Origin: Salegentibacter echinorum
Lineage (GTDB): Bacteria > Bacteroidota > Bacteroidia > Flavobacteriales > Flavobacteriaceae
Direction of reading: 5' to 3'
DNA length: 39,128 bases
NCBI RefSeq assembly: GCF_900129445.1
Contig: NZ_FQVT01000021.1
Span: forward strand, 1-39,128
Shown: one piece after another, positions 7,362-15,614 of the stretch
Position numbering within the stretch: position 1 is the stretch's first letter
Layout: the number at the start of each line of letters is the position of its first letter
Notes under the pieces: generated by a model
What the model saw: only the letters and a program-made list of their open reading frames with translations
Databases searched by the model: none
Told to the model about the DNA's origin: nothing
Made by a program: the position numbers and the translations under genes

Positions 7362-8334
7362 CAGCTTTACGGCTACCTACATTTCGTTTTTCAGCAAAAT
7401 GTTGCGCAAAGAGGGCTATAAAGTAAAGACAGCTTCTACCCAAAATAATAAAGCTTTACGATTAATAGAGATGCTTGGTCTTATTTTACGTTATCGAAAG
7501 ACTACAGATGTAGTGCTTATCGATACCTATGGTGCTGTTAATTTCTACTATGCCTACCTCGTTGCGAAAACCTGCCAGGCCTGTAATTTGGAGTATATTC
7601 CTATTCTGCACGGTGGGAACCTGCCCGAAAGGCTTAAATCGTCTAAAAAGTATAGCAAAAATCTCTTCGGAAAGGCAAAAGTAAATATTGCTCCTTCTAA
7701 ATTTCTTTATGAAGTATTTAAAAACGAAGGTTTTCACAATGTTCAAATTGTACCTAATGCGATACAAATGAAGCATTATCCGTTTAAAGAAAGAAAGGAA
7801 TTTCGCCCGAGGTTATTATGGGTGCGCAGGTTTCAAAAACGCTATAACCCGGTGATGGCTTTAGACGTTTTATTATTGCTGAAAAAATATTATCCCAGCG
7901 CCCAATTATGTATGGTAGGACCAGAAAAAGACGGTAGCATGCAAACCTGCCGAAAATTTGCTGCGAAAAATAAACTGAATGTGAAATTTACCGGGAAATT
8001 AAAGAAAAAAGAGTGGGCAGAACTGGCTGCAGATTACGATTTTTTTATCAACACCACAACAATAGATAACACTCCAATTAGCGTGATAGAAGCAATGAGC
8101 CTTGGTCTTGGTGTAGTTTCTACCAATGTGGGCGGCATTCCGGTTTTAATTAAGCACAATGAGGAAGGCGTTTTAGTACCTGTAAACAATGCCGCGGCGA
8201 TGGCACAAAAAATTGCCGAATTAGTTGGAAATCCTGAAAAAACACAAAGCCTGGTGAAAAATGCTCGTAAAAAAGTAGAAGGTTTTTCCTGGGAAGAAGT
8301 AAAGACCGACTGGGATAAGGTGTTGAACTCATGA
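7318..8334 (+). CDS. Family-4 glycosyltransferase, first of a tandem pair
   Basis: A 338-residue GT-B glycosyltransferase. Recognisable parts are ILHGGNLPERL near 97-107, LLWVRRFQKRYNP near 165-177, FTGKLKKKEW and the donor-site segment IDNTPISVIEAMSLG, where Asp takes the place of the first Glu of the usual E-x7-E. About half of its residues match the next protein, with the same length, so the two arose by duplication. The N-terminal loop reads INSFTAT where the partner has ARGGAPTS, that is, the glycine-rich loop common in this family is lost. The start (44 bases inside the upstream gene) is supported by alignment with the partner. The stop overlaps the next start (ATGA). Confidence 0.85.
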   Translation: MTKSILYIGNDLQINSFTATYISFFSKMLRKEGYKVKTASTQNNKALRLIEMLGLILRYRKTTDVVLIDTYGAVNFYYAYLVAKTCQACNLEYIPILHGGNLPERLKSSKKYSKNLFGKAKVNIAPSKFLYEVFKNEGFHNVQIVPNAIQMKHYPFKERKEFRPRLLWVRRFQKRYNPVMALDVLLLLKKYYPSAQLCMVGPEKDGSMQTCRKFAAKNKLNVKFTGKLKKKEWAELAADYDFFINTTTIDNTPISVIEAMSLGLGVVSTNVGGIPVLIKHNEEGVLVPVNNAAAMAQKIAELVGNPEKTQSLVKNARKKVEGFSWEEVKTDWDKVLNS

Positions 8335-9350
8335 AAAACCTGTTGTATATAGGGAACCAATTAGATGCGCGTGGTGGCGCGCCAACTTCTATAGATATCT
8401 TAGCACCGCTTCTAGAAAAAGAAGGTTTCAACGTAAAGGCAACTTCTGGAAAGAGAAATAAGCTTTTACGTTTGCTGGAAATGCTGTGGTATATTTTTAA
8501 ATACAGAAATTGGGCAAATTGTGTTCTGATAGATACCTACAGCACGCAAAATTTCTGGTATGCGGTTGCTTGCGCCCGGTTATGCCGCATAAATCGTTTG
8601 GCATATTTCTTAATTCTTCACGGTGGAAACCTCCCTATGAGGTTAAAAAAGAATCCGCGGATATCGGCAAATATATTTAAGCAAGCTAAATTGAATATTG
8701 CGCCTTCAGCTTACCTCTTTGAAGAATTTCAGCAAGCTAGATTTCGAAATTTAAAATATATCCCAAATTTTATATTCGTAGAGAACTATTCCTTTAAAAA
8801 GCGAAAAAATCTACGGCCTAAATTACTTTGGGTTCGTGCTTTCGATGCAATTTACAACCCTATTTTGGCGATAAAGGTTTTAGGGGAATTATTAAAGGAA
8901 TATCCCAAAGCTGAACTCTGTATGGTTGGGCCTCAAAAAGACCACACGTATAAAGAATGTGTGGATTATGCCAAAGAACATAAGCTTCCGGTTAAGTTTA
9001 CCGGGAAATTAGTGAAACGGGAATGGTTAGAACTTTCAGCAGATTATGATATTTTCCTGAATACTACTAACATCGATAACACCCCCGTAAGCATCGTGGA
9101 AGCCATGGCGCTGGGATTGCCAATTGTTTCTACAAAAGTTGGTGGTATTCCTTATTTGCTTCAGCATAAAAAGTCGGCTTTTTTAGTACCACCGACCGAT
9201 CCAAAAGCTATGTTAACAGCGGTAAAGAAACTTCTAAAAGATTCGGTTTCAGCAAAAGAAATTTCTAAAAACGCTCGTAATAAAGCTGAAACTTTAGACT
9301 GGGAAAATGTCAAAAAGGAATGGAAAACAGTGCTTAGTTCGGGGTGTTGA
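8331..9350 (+). CDS. Family-4 glycosyltransferase, second of a tandem pair
   Basis: A 339-residue GT-B glycosyltransferase starting MKNLLYIGNQLDARGGAPTS, with the glycine-rich N-terminal loop intact. It shares LILHGGNLPMRLKK, LLWVRAFDAIYNP, ELCMVGPQKD, FTGKLVKREW and IDNTPVSIVEAMALGLPIVS with the preceding gene. It overlaps that gene by four bases, which suggests translational coupling. It ends the polysaccharide block; a repeat-filled gap follows. It probably transfers a sugar from a nucleotide donor to the growing glycan on the cytoplasmic side; donor and acceptor are unknown. Confidence 0.85.
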   Translation: MKNLLYIGNQLDARGGAPTSIDILAPLLEKEGFNVKATSGKRNKLLRLLEMLWYIFKYRNWANCVLIDTYSTQNFWYAVACARLCRINRLAYFLILHGGNLPMRLKKNPRISANIFKQAKLNIAPSAYLFEEFQQARFRNLKYIPNFIFVENYSFKKRKNLRPKLLWVRAFDAIYNPILAIKVLGELLKEYPKAELCMVGPQKDHTYKECVDYAKEHKLPVKFTGKLVKREWLELSADYDIFLNTTNIDNTPVSIVEAMALGLPIVSTKVGGIPYLLQHKKSAFLVPPTDPKAMLTAVKKLLKDSVSAKEISKNARNKAETLDWENVKKEWKTVLSSGC

Positions 9351-9381
9351 GTTGCGGGTTGCGTTCTGTGGTAAGCATCAG

Positions 9382-9409
9382 TGCGAGCGACGAAGGAGCG
9401 CGGCAATCT
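9382..9409 (-). repeat. Dispersed repeat family 2, copy 2
   Basis: Reverse complement of 4832-4859 with one mismatch (core GCGAGCGACGAAGGAGCG). Confidence 0.8.
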
Positions 9410-9534
9410 TTTACTGTTTTTGTTGCTGTTCGGTGTTTGTTGTTGGTGTTGTGATTGCCAACTGAATACTGCGACTGCAACCCAGTTCTCTGTTGTGCGT
9501 TATGGGTTCTCAGTTGGACAAATTGTCAAACTGT

Positions 9535-9566
9535 GTCATTGCGAGGACGAAGGACGTGGCAATCTC
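9535..9566 (-). repeat. Dispersed repeat family 2, copy 3 (diverged)
   Basis: GTCATTGCGAGGACGAAGGA followed by CGTGGCAATCTC; it covers the full unit seen at 4832-4865 in reverse, with several changes in the middle. Confidence 0.75.
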
Positions 9567-9622
9567 TTATTGGTTGTGGAAACTGTTTGGTGTTTGTAGC
9601 TTATTGTGGAATGTGTGTCAGA

Positions 9623-9651
9623 GCTTAAACCTTGAACCTTGAACCTTGAAT
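9623..9651 (-). repeat. GGTTCAA word repeat, reverse copy
   Basis: Three CCTTGAA words in a row, the reverse complement of the repeat translated at 4551-4597. Confidence 0.7.
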
Positions 9652-9657
9652 TTATTA

Positions 9658-9665
9658 TATCTTTA
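9658..9665 (+). promoter_or_regulatory. Possible -7 box (TATCTTTA) for the DUF885 gene
   Basis: One base away from TAnnTTTG and 18 bases before the ATG at 9684. No -33 box at proper spacing, so weak. Confidence 0.3.
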
Positions 9666-9683
9666 CACCTAAATTGAGTTTAT

Positions 9684-11390
9684 ATGAGATCTAATTTTAT
9701 TTTCGTTTTAAGTCTTTTTGTTTTTTCAACCTTTTATGCGCAGGAAGCTTCAGAAAAGCTGGATGGGATTATTGAAGAGTATGAAGGACATAAATCTTAT
9801 GATAAGGAGGAATTCCCCCTCGGTTTGTACACTCAGGCTTACTATAAACAGGAAGCTGAATTTGCCAAAAAACAGTTGGAAAAGCTCAATACTATAGATG
9901 ATAAGGCTTTAAGCGAAACTGAAAAGATTTCTTTGGAAATGCTCAAGTTTAAGCTTCAGGAAACAGTTGATTTCTATAAGTATGAAGCTTATTTGAATCC
10001 GTTATTATCAGATTCGGGTTTTCATTTAAGCCTTGCTTACCAGGTGCGCGATTTAAATAATTATGAACAGGTAAAAGCATATTTGAATAAACTGAATGCC
10101 ATTCCTGCTTATGTAGATCAGCATTTAGTGCTGCTTCGGGAAGGATTGGAAAAGGGAATCACGCAACCCCGGGTGATTTTTGATGGTTATGAATCTACCT
10201 ATAACGACCAAATTGTGGAAGATTCAAAAGAAAGTTATTATTACGAGCCTTTTAAACAGCTTCCGAAGAATTTATCTGCGGAACAAAAAGACTCGGTTTT
10301 AGTGGCTGCGGAGGAGGCAATTGCTAAAAATGTGGTTCCACAGTTTAAACGGGTTAAGGATTTTTTCGAAAATGAATACCTGCCTAACACGAGAAAGAGT
10401 TTGGGAGTTTCAGAAATTCCTAATGGGAGGAATTACTACCAAAACAGGTTGGATTATTACACAACTTTAGAGTTAAGTGCGAAAGAAATTCACGAGATAG
10501 GCCTGGAGGAGGTTGCCCGAATAAATTCTGAAATGAAAAAGATTATTGCTGAAGTTGGTTTTGAAGGAACTTTTGAAGAGTTTATTCATTTTTTAAGGAC
10601 AGATGAACAGTTTTATTCAAAAACCGGGGAAGAATTATTAAAAGAAGCGCGGGATATTGCGAAACGAATTGACGCAAAATTGCCGGCTTATTTTAAAACC
10701 CTGCCGAGAAAACCTTACGGAGTAGCAAAAGTACCCGATGCCATTGCGCCAAAATATACCACCGGAAGATATATTGGTGCTTCCAATGAAACTCAACCCG
10801 GTTATTATTGGGTGAATACCTATAACTTACCAAATAGGCCTTTGTATGTTTTGCCATCGTTAACCGCGCACGAAGCCGTGCCGGGACATCATTTGCAGAA
10901 TGCTTTAAATGCAGAGCTTGGGGATAGCATTCCAAATTTCCGAAGAAATATGTATTTATCGGCTTATGGCGAAGGTTGGGGGTTGTATTCTGAATTCCTG
11001 GCTGAAGATATGGGAATTTATACCACGCCTTATGAACTTTTTGGTAAACTAACTTACGAGCAATGGCGCGCCTGTCGCCTGGTAATCGACACCGGGATTC
11101 ACGCGATGGGCTGGACCCGGGAACAGGCTGTAGATTACTTTGAAAAAAATACGGCACTTTCTATGCATAATATTAATACTGAAGTAGATCGTTATATTTC
11201 CTGGCCTGGCCAGGCTGTTTCCTATAAAATTGGAGAGATTAAAATTAGGGAATTGCGAAAAAAAGCCGAAGACGCCCTGGGAAGCGATTTTGATATCAGG
11301 GAGTTTCACGAGGTGATTTTAGAACAAGGCGTGGTTACACTGCCAATTTTGGAACAAAGAGTGAATAAGTTTATAAATAATGCGGAATAA
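9684..11390 (+). CDS. Secreted DUF885 family metallopeptidase
   Basis: A 568-residue protein with a signal peptide: MRSN, a hydrophobic run FIFVLSLFVFSTF and a likely cut after YA at residue 19. The C-terminal half contains LTAHEAVPGHHLQ (H396, E397, H402), a zinc-site pattern of the DUF885 family, followed by SAYGEGWGLYSEFLAEDMG, where E430 is the likely third metal ligand. The family is related to gluzincin carboxypeptidases, and its members are annotated as predicted peptidases; the substrate is not known. The length agrees with the family. It stands alone between the repeats and a 113-base gap. It likely acts in the periplasm on peptides. No terminator is apparent behind it. Confidence 0.85.
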   Translation: MRSNFIFVLSLFVFSTFYAQEASEKLDGIIEEYEGHKSYDKEEFPLGLYTQAYYKQEAEFAKKQLEKLNTIDDKALSETEKISLEMLKFKLQETVDFYKYEAYLNPLLSDSGFHLSLAYQVRDLNNYEQVKAYLNKLNAIPAYVDQHLVLLREGLEKGITQPRVIFDGYESTYNDQIVEDSKESYYYEPFKQLPKNLSAEQKDSVLVAAEEAIAKNVVPQFKRVKDFFENEYLPNTRKSLGVSEIPNGRNYYQNRLDYYTTLELSAKEIHEIGLEEVARINSEMKKIIAEVGFEGTFEEFIHFLRTDEQFYSKTGEELLKEARDIAKRIDAKLPAYFKTLPRKPYGVAKVPDAIAPKYTTGRYIGASNETQPGYYWVNTYNLPNRPLYVLPSLTAHEAVPGHHLQNALNAELGDSIPNFRRNMYLSAYGEGWGLYSEFLAEDMGIYTTPYELFGKLTYEQWRACRLVIDTGIHAMGWTREQAVDYFEKNTALSMHNINTEVDRYISWPGQAVSYKIGEIKIRELRKKAEDALGSDFDIREFHEVILEQGVVTLPILEQRVNKFINNAE

Positions 11391-11503
11391 TTAGACGCAA
11401 AAGAATTAGTAGCTAGCATAGCCTGAAAATAAAAATAAGTCTCATGTTTGCTTGAGAAAGTAAGGGGATTAAAAGCTTATCTTCGCAGCTTTAAATATGG
11501 ATT

Positions 11504-12085
11504 ATGAGTTTAGAAAAAGAATTAATGCAACGCAGCGATAGTCTTTGCGAGCTCTGTGGGAATCAGGAAAATTTAGGTGTTTATAAAATAGCCGACTTTC
11601 CTCGTAAGGATTTAGATGCCAGTTTTATGTGCTGCGAAACCTGTAGAGAACAAATAGAAAATCCGGAAAAGGTAGAGGTGAACCACTGGCGCTGTCTCAA
11701 TGATAGTATGTGGAGTACTGTGCCCGCCGTGCAGGTTACCGCTTTTCAAATGTTGACCAGGCTTAAAGATGAGGGTTGGCCCCAGGATTTACTGGATATG
11801 ATGTATATGGAAGATGATCTAAAATCTTTTGCCAAAACACAGATTTTTACTAAGGAACATAATTCTCCCGAAATTACTCATAAAGATAGTAACGGTGCTG
11901 TAATAGAGGCTGGGGATACTGTTGTGTTAATTAAAGATCTTAATGTAAAGGGCAGTAGCCTTACTGCCAAACGCGGAACTGCGGTACGCAGGGTTTCTCT
12001 TGTACACGATAACCCCGAACAAATTGAAGGAAAGGTAGAAGGCCAGCAGATCGTGATTTTAACAAAATTTGTAAAGAAAGTTTAA
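11504..12085 (+). CDS. PhnA/YjdM-like zinc-ribbon protein
   Basis: A 193-residue protein. The N-terminal part has a four-cysteine zinc ribbon (C15-x2-C18 and C44-x2-C47). The C-terminal ~65 residues (DSNGAVIEAGDTVVLIKDLN through ILTKFVKKV) form the SH3-like PhnA domain, with the usual KDLxVKGSS and KRGT motifs. A middle segment of about 80 residues is absent from the short enterobacterial YjdM. Despite the old name, the family has no proven role in phosphonate use, and its function is unknown. ATG 11504 is the first start; a TATCTTCG box about 25 bases upstream is close to the Bacteroidota -7 consensus. It is convergent with the next gene, sharing a bidirectional terminator. Confidence 0.8.
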   Translation: MSLEKELMQRSDSLCELCGNQENLGVYKIADFPRKDLDASFMCCETCREQIENPEKVEVNHWRCLNDSMWSTVPAVQVTAFQMLTRLKDEGWPQDLLDMMYMEDDLKSFAKTQIFTKEHNSPEITHKDSNGAVIEAGDTVVLIKDLNVKGSSLTAKRGTAVRRVSLVHDNPEQIEGKVEGQQIVILTKFVKKV

Positions 12086-12121
12086 GTAACATTTTTTGAT
12101 TAACAGAGACTTTCTTAAAAG

Positions 12122-12155
12122 AAGACCTCACAGTTTTGAAAACATGTGAGGTCTT
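12122..12155. terminator. Hairpin between convergent genes
   Basis: Perfect 11-bp stem AAGACCTCACA with TGTGAGGTCTT and a 12-base loop. On the minus strand it is followed by CTTTT; on the plus strand there is no T run. It probably ends the minus-strand peptidase transcript and may help end the PhnA-like one. Confidence 0.65.
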
Positions 12156-12181
12156 ACAGCATTCTAGCAATCGAGACTAAA

Positions 12182-14230
12182 TTAATTAGTTCCCGCGTCT
12201 TCCTTTAGGAAACTGTGATTTTTAGCATAATCCAGCATTTGCTCTTCAAAGCTTTTAGGATGTGTAACCTTAATGGCCTTAATTTTTCCGTCGTCATCAG
12301 TTTCAGTAACAAGCACAGGATTTACAAATCCGCTATAAGGCGCAGCATTAAACTGCTCGTTTCTTTTAAGCACTTCTTTATGTACTTCCTGATCTACTTT
12401 TACACCATAATTTTCTACCAGGTTTTTAGCTGCTTCATAATCCCCTTCAGACTTAATTCTTTGGGTTTCACGAAGTAATTCTCCAAATAGGTCGTGAAGT
12501 TTTTCATAGTCTTTAATATCGTAATAGGTTTTGCCGTCCTTTTGAACTTTTTCTATTACATTTTCTTCTTTTCCTCTTTCAATTACCCAGGAGCTAACCC
12601 ACATTCTATTTCGCATATGAGCTTCTTCAATATCATCACCCTGGTTGATTCTCACCAATTGGGTAAGCATCCCATTTCTTATGTAATCGTTGTAAGCGGC
12701 TTTACCTAATTTTTTATGATCATCTGTAAGGCCTAATTCCTCCAATTTTGGATCCATTAAGTAATACAATCCCACTAAATCGGCACGGCCTTCTTCCATA
12801 GTGGAGGCATAGCTTTTAAGGGTTTCTTTGGTTTCTCCAACTCCGGGATTAATTTTTCCAGAAGCATGACCCACAACTTCGTGCAGTGCGGTATGTAATT
12901 TATCGGCTTGTTCGCCATATTTTTTACTTAGCTCAATTTCTTCATCGTCGTGTGAAAATTCTTCCAGCTTTTCTGTTCCGCCCGCTTTGCTATAGGCTTC
13001 AATAATATTCCCCAGGGAAACCGATTTACTGCCGTGTTGCTGTCTAATCCAGTTTGCATTGGGAAGGTTAACGCCAATTGGTGTACTAGGTGAAGCGTCT
13101 CCAGCTTCTCCGGCCACATTTACGGTTTTATAAGTTACCCCAACAACATTCTCTTTCTTATGCTCATCCATAATAGGAGCGTTATCTTCAAACCATTGTA
13201 CGTTGTTTTCTAAAACCTGCATCTTTTGGGACATATCAAAATCTTTGATTTGAACGATACTTTCATAAGAGCCGCGGTACCCCATAGGGTCATTATAAAC
13301 CTCAATAAAACCGTTAATGTAATCGATGTCCCCTTCGGTTGCTTCTACCCAGGCTACATTATAATCGTCCCAGGTTTTAAGGTCCCCGGTTTTATAATAC
13401 TCAATTAAAAGTCCCAGCGCTTTGGCTTGTTGCTCATTTTCTGCAACCTCTTTAGCTTTTTCCAACCATTTTACAATTTCTGAAATTGCATCACCATACA
13501 GTCCGTCAATTTTATAAACCTCTTCTTTTAGTTGACCGTTTTCTTTTACCAATTTAGAATTTAATCCGTAAGAAAGTGGTTTTTTAGGGTTTGGGGATTT
13601 CTTTTTCGAGTAGAAAGATTCCACATCTGCCGCGGTCACATCTTCGCCGTAGAAGTTTGTCGCAGATCCTTTAACCAATCCATCGGCTTCTTTTAGGTTT
13701 ACTTTTTTGGCGTCTTTATCATTAAAAATCACTTCCAGGGGTTCCCCGCTTAGTTCGGTATTCGTCGCCGAAAGTATTTCTTCTAAATAAGCTTTGTCAA
13801 AATCGGGCTTCATTTTATCGTTGGAATAATGGTGATGAATTCCATTAGAAAACCAAAGACGCTTTAAATAGGTTTCGAAAGCCTTCCAATCCTCAGAATC
13901 TTTGTCCCCATCATAATTGGTATAAACATTCTCCAGGGCTTTTCTAATAGTAAGGTTGTGCCTATAATTCTGTGCCCAGATAATATCCCTGCCGGCAAGT
14001 CCTGCCTGAGTGAGATAATAAACTAACTCCTGCTTTTTAAGATCGAGATTGTCCCAGCCGGGGATCTCGTATTCCAGGATTTTAATATCGGCAAACGCAT
14101 CTACCTGTGAACTTGTGGTGTCGGTAGTTTTAGTTTGTTTTTCTGCCGTTTGTTTGTCTTTTTCCTGATTTTCACAGGAGGTAAAAATAGTTGCCAGACT
14201 AAGCAACAAAATTCCAAATTTATATTTCAT
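12182..14230 (-). CDS. M49 family (dipeptidyl peptidase III) lipoprotein
   Basis: A 682-residue zinc aminopeptidase. HEVVGH (H450, E451, H455) is the characteristic HExxGH of family M49, and MEEGRADLVGLYYL (E479/E480) is its EECRAE-type third-ligand motif. The N-terminus MKYKFGILLLSLATIFTSC is a lipoprotein signal with C19 as the lipidated residue, so it is anchored in the inner or outer membrane after export. The reading frame extends eight codons upstream to a TTG, but that TTG is part of the -7 box, so ATG at 14230 is taken. M49 enzymes release dipeptides from the N-terminus of short peptides. The length fits bacterial members. The gene is divergent from rpsL with a 431-base gap. Confidence 0.9.
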   Translation of the reverse strand: MKYKFGILLLSLATIFTSCENQEKDKQTAEKQTKTTDTTSSQVDAFADIKILEYEIPGWDNLDLKKQELVYYLTQAGLAGRDIIWAQNYRHNLTIRKALENVYTNYDGDKDSEDWKAFETYLKRLWFSNGIHHHYSNDKMKPDFDKAYLEEILSATNTELSGEPLEVIFNDKDAKKVNLKEADGLVKGSATNFYGEDVTAADVESFYSKKKSPNPKKPLSYGLNSKLVKENGQLKEEVYKIDGLYGDAISEIVKWLEKAKEVAENEQQAKALGLLIEYYKTGDLKTWDDYNVAWVEATEGDIDYINGFIEVYNDPMGYRGSYESIVQIKDFDMSQKMQVLENNVQWFEDNAPIMDEHKKENVVGVTYKTVNVAGEAGDASPSTPIGVNLPNANWIRQQHGSKSVSLGNIIEAYSKAGGTEKLEEFSHDDEEIELSKKYGEQADKLHTALHEVVGHASGKINPGVGETKETLKSYASTMEEGRADLVGLYYLMDPKLEELGLTDDHKKLGKAAYNDYIRNGMLTQLVRINQGDDIEEAHMRNRMWVSSWVIERGKEENVIEKVQKDGKTYYDIKDYEKLHDLFGELLRETQRIKSEGDYEAAKNLVENYGVKVDQEVHKEVLKRNEQFNAAPYSGFVNPVLVTETDDDGKIKAIKVTHPKSFEEQMLDYAKNHSFLKEDAGTN

Positions 14231-14251
14231 TATATTAGTGTTTTGAGCTGG

Positions 14252-14259
14252 CAAAGTTA
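14252..14259 (-). promoter_or_regulatory. Bacteroidota -7 box (TAACTTTG) for the M49 gene
   Basis: Exact TAnnTTTG on the minus strand, 21 bases before the ATG at 14230, which would give a leader of roughly 15 bases. No clear -33 box. Confidence 0.5.
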
Positions 14260-14428
14260 ATAATAATCCTGCTGAAGTTTAATTGAACAGAGAATAATAA
14301 AAAATTGCTCTATATTTATTATTGCGTGTTGCGAATTTTTTAAACAAACTATTGCATTTTGCATTAGCACATCAACCCATCGACACATTACCTTATTAAT
14401 AGGGTTAAAGTTCACTCGCTGATTAATT

Positions 14429-14470
14429 TGACTGCCCACTGCCTACTGAGCACTGAGACTGGCTACTGAT
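14429..14470. repeat. Degenerate ACTG-word repeat
   Basis: A run of related words (ACTGCCC, ACTGCCT, ACTGAGC, ACTGAGA, ACTGGCT, ACTGATT) in tandem, each about seven bases. Confidence 0.55.
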
Positions 14471-14577
14471 TCCAATTTTAATTCTTTGTGCTTTTTAAAG
14501 TAATCTTATTACTTCATGAGAATAACTTCAGAAATAAAGAGAGTTATATCATTTATCTGAAAATTAATCAATTATAA

Positions 14578-14608
14578 TTTGATTAATTTATTTTTATTTT
14601 TACATTTG
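14578..14608 (+). promoter_or_regulatory. Promoter of the rpsL superoperon
   Basis: TTTG (14578-14581), exactly 19 bases, TACATTTG (14601-14608): a perfect match to the Bacteroidota housekeeping consensus. It precedes the rpsL ATG by 53 bases, leaving a leader of about 45 bases that contains AACCCTAAAAAACAGGGG. Confidence 0.8.
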
Positions 14609-14661
14609 CAAACCCTAAAAAACAGGGGATTAAAAATATTAATAATTAGGTAAAAGAAATT

Positions 14662-15036
14662 ATGCCAACAATTTCACAATTAGTACGAAAAGGAAGAGTC
14701 CAGATGACCAAGAAGAGTAAATCGGCTGCTTTAGATTCGTGTCCTCAAAGAAGAGGGGTGTGCACCCGTGTGTACACTACTACACCTAAGAAACCAAACT
14801 CTGCGATGCGTAAAGTGGCCAGGGTAAGGTTGACAAACGGAAAGGAAGTGAATGCTTACATTCCGGGGGAAGGACACAACCTACAAGAGCACTCGATAGT
14901 ATTGGTTAGAGGTGGAAGGGTTAAAGATTTGCCTGGTGTTAGATACCACATTGTTCGCGGTGCGTTAGATACTGCGGGTGTAGAAGGTAGGACCCAGCGT
15001 AGATCTAAATATGGAGCCAAACGCCCTAAAAAGTAA
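14662..15036 (+). CDS. rpsL: 30S ribosomal protein S12
   Basis: A 124-residue decoding-centre protein, full length. [17 protein letters not shown] (around 39-55) and [13 protein letters not shown] (84-96) are the two loops that reach the A-site; K43 and K88 are the wild-type lysines whose change gives streptomycin resistance, so this copy should be sensitive. D89 is the residue modified by RimO in other bacteria. First gene after the strong promoter; a 96-base gap with a tandem repeat separates it from rpsG. Confidence 0.98.
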   Translation: MPTISQLVRKGRVQMTKKSKSAALDSCPQRRGVCTRVYTTTPKKPNSAMRKVARVRLTNGKEVNAYIPGEGHNLQEHSIVLVRGGRVKDLPGVRYHIVRGALDTAGVEGRTQRRSKYGAKRPKK

Positions 15037-15050
15037 TTAACTGAGTGATG

Positions 15051-15071
15051 TGTTAAGTGTTAAGTGTTAAG
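15051..15071 (+). repeat. Three perfect TGTTAAG repeats between rpsL and rpsG
   Basis: Three 7-base units head to tail, followed at 15088-15123 by another word-type sequence (CGCATAACTC, TAATCCGCAA, CTCATAATTT). No clear hairpin links them. Confidence 0.75.
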
Positions 15072-15132
15072 GGATTGAAATCAGCTCTAACGCATAACTC
15101 TAATCCGCAACTCATAATTTAACAATGAAGAA

Positions 15133-15609
15133 ATGAGAAAAAAACAGGCCAAGAAAAGACCACTTTTACCAGATCCTAAATTTAACGATCAGCTTGTGAC
15201 ACGTTTTGTGAACATGATGATGTGGGATGGTAAGAAATCTGTAGCCTTTAAGATTTTCTATGATGCAATCGCTATTATAGAAGAGAAAAAACAAGACGAA
15301 GAGAAAACTGGTTTGGAAATTTGGAAAGATGCCCTTTCTAATGTTATGCCTCACGTAGAAGTGAGAAGCAGGCGTGTTGGGGGTGCTACCTTTCAAATTC
15401 CTATGCAAATTAGACCAGATAGAAAAGTATCAACTGCAATGAAGTGGTTAATTTCTTTTTCGCGTAAGAGAAACGAAAAATCTATGGCGCAGAAATTAGC
15501 TTCAGAGGTTCTTTCTGCTGCAAAAGAAGAAGGGGCTGCTGTTAAGAAAAGAGTTGATACTCATAGAATGGCTGAAGCCAATAAAGCATTCTCTCACTTT
15601 AGATTCTAA
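15133..15609 (+). CDS. rpsG: 30S ribosomal protein S7
   Basis: A 158-residue primary 16S rRNA-binding protein of the 30S head and E-site. It has the conserved N-terminal [20 protein letters not shown] and the [20 protein letters not shown] segment with [11 protein letters not shown] that follows. ATG 15133 is chosen because the ATG eight bases earlier runs straight into a stop. fusA follows after five bases. Confidence 0.98.
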   Translation: MRKKQAKKRPLLPDPKFNDQLVTRFVNMMMWDGKKSVAFKIFYDAIAIIEEKKQDEEKTGLEIWKDALSNVMPHVEVRSRRVGGATFQIPMQIRPDRKVSTAMKWLISFSRKRNEKSMAQKLASEVLSAAKEEGAAVKKRVDTHRMAEANKAFSHFRF

Positions 15610-15614
15610 AAACA

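Larger units (their letters stand above)
9351..9683. other. Repeat-filled gap of 333 bases
   Basis: It contains two copies of repeat family 2, degenerate short-word sequence rich in GTTG and GTGTTTG, and the GGTTCAA word repeat in reverse (9623-9651). A plus-strand reading frame at 9381-9599 is translated repeat, not a gene. The next gene's weak promoter is at the right end. Confidence 0.7.
14231..14661. other. Divergent 431-base gap before the ribosomal superoperon
   Basis: It holds the minus-strand promoter at 14252, degenerate short-word repeats (about 14340-14470) and the strong plus-strand rpsL promoter at 14578-14608. No gene was found. Confidence 0.6.

Noticed and set aside
9381-9599. 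Plus-strand reading frame of 72 codons
   Set aside because: It consists of repeat family 2 and short-word sequence.
10693-11157. Minus-strand frame of 154 codons within the DUF885 gene
   Set aside because: It lies opposite the most conserved part of a well-supported peptidase gene, including the zinc motif, and its product looks random.
12215-13408. Plus-strand frames opposite the M49 gene
   Set aside because: Shadows of a gene with clear M49 motifs; no promoter or recognisable product.
14231-14254. TTG at 14254 as start of the M49 protein
   Set aside because: It overlaps the -7 box, and the lipoprotein signal fits the ATG at 14230.
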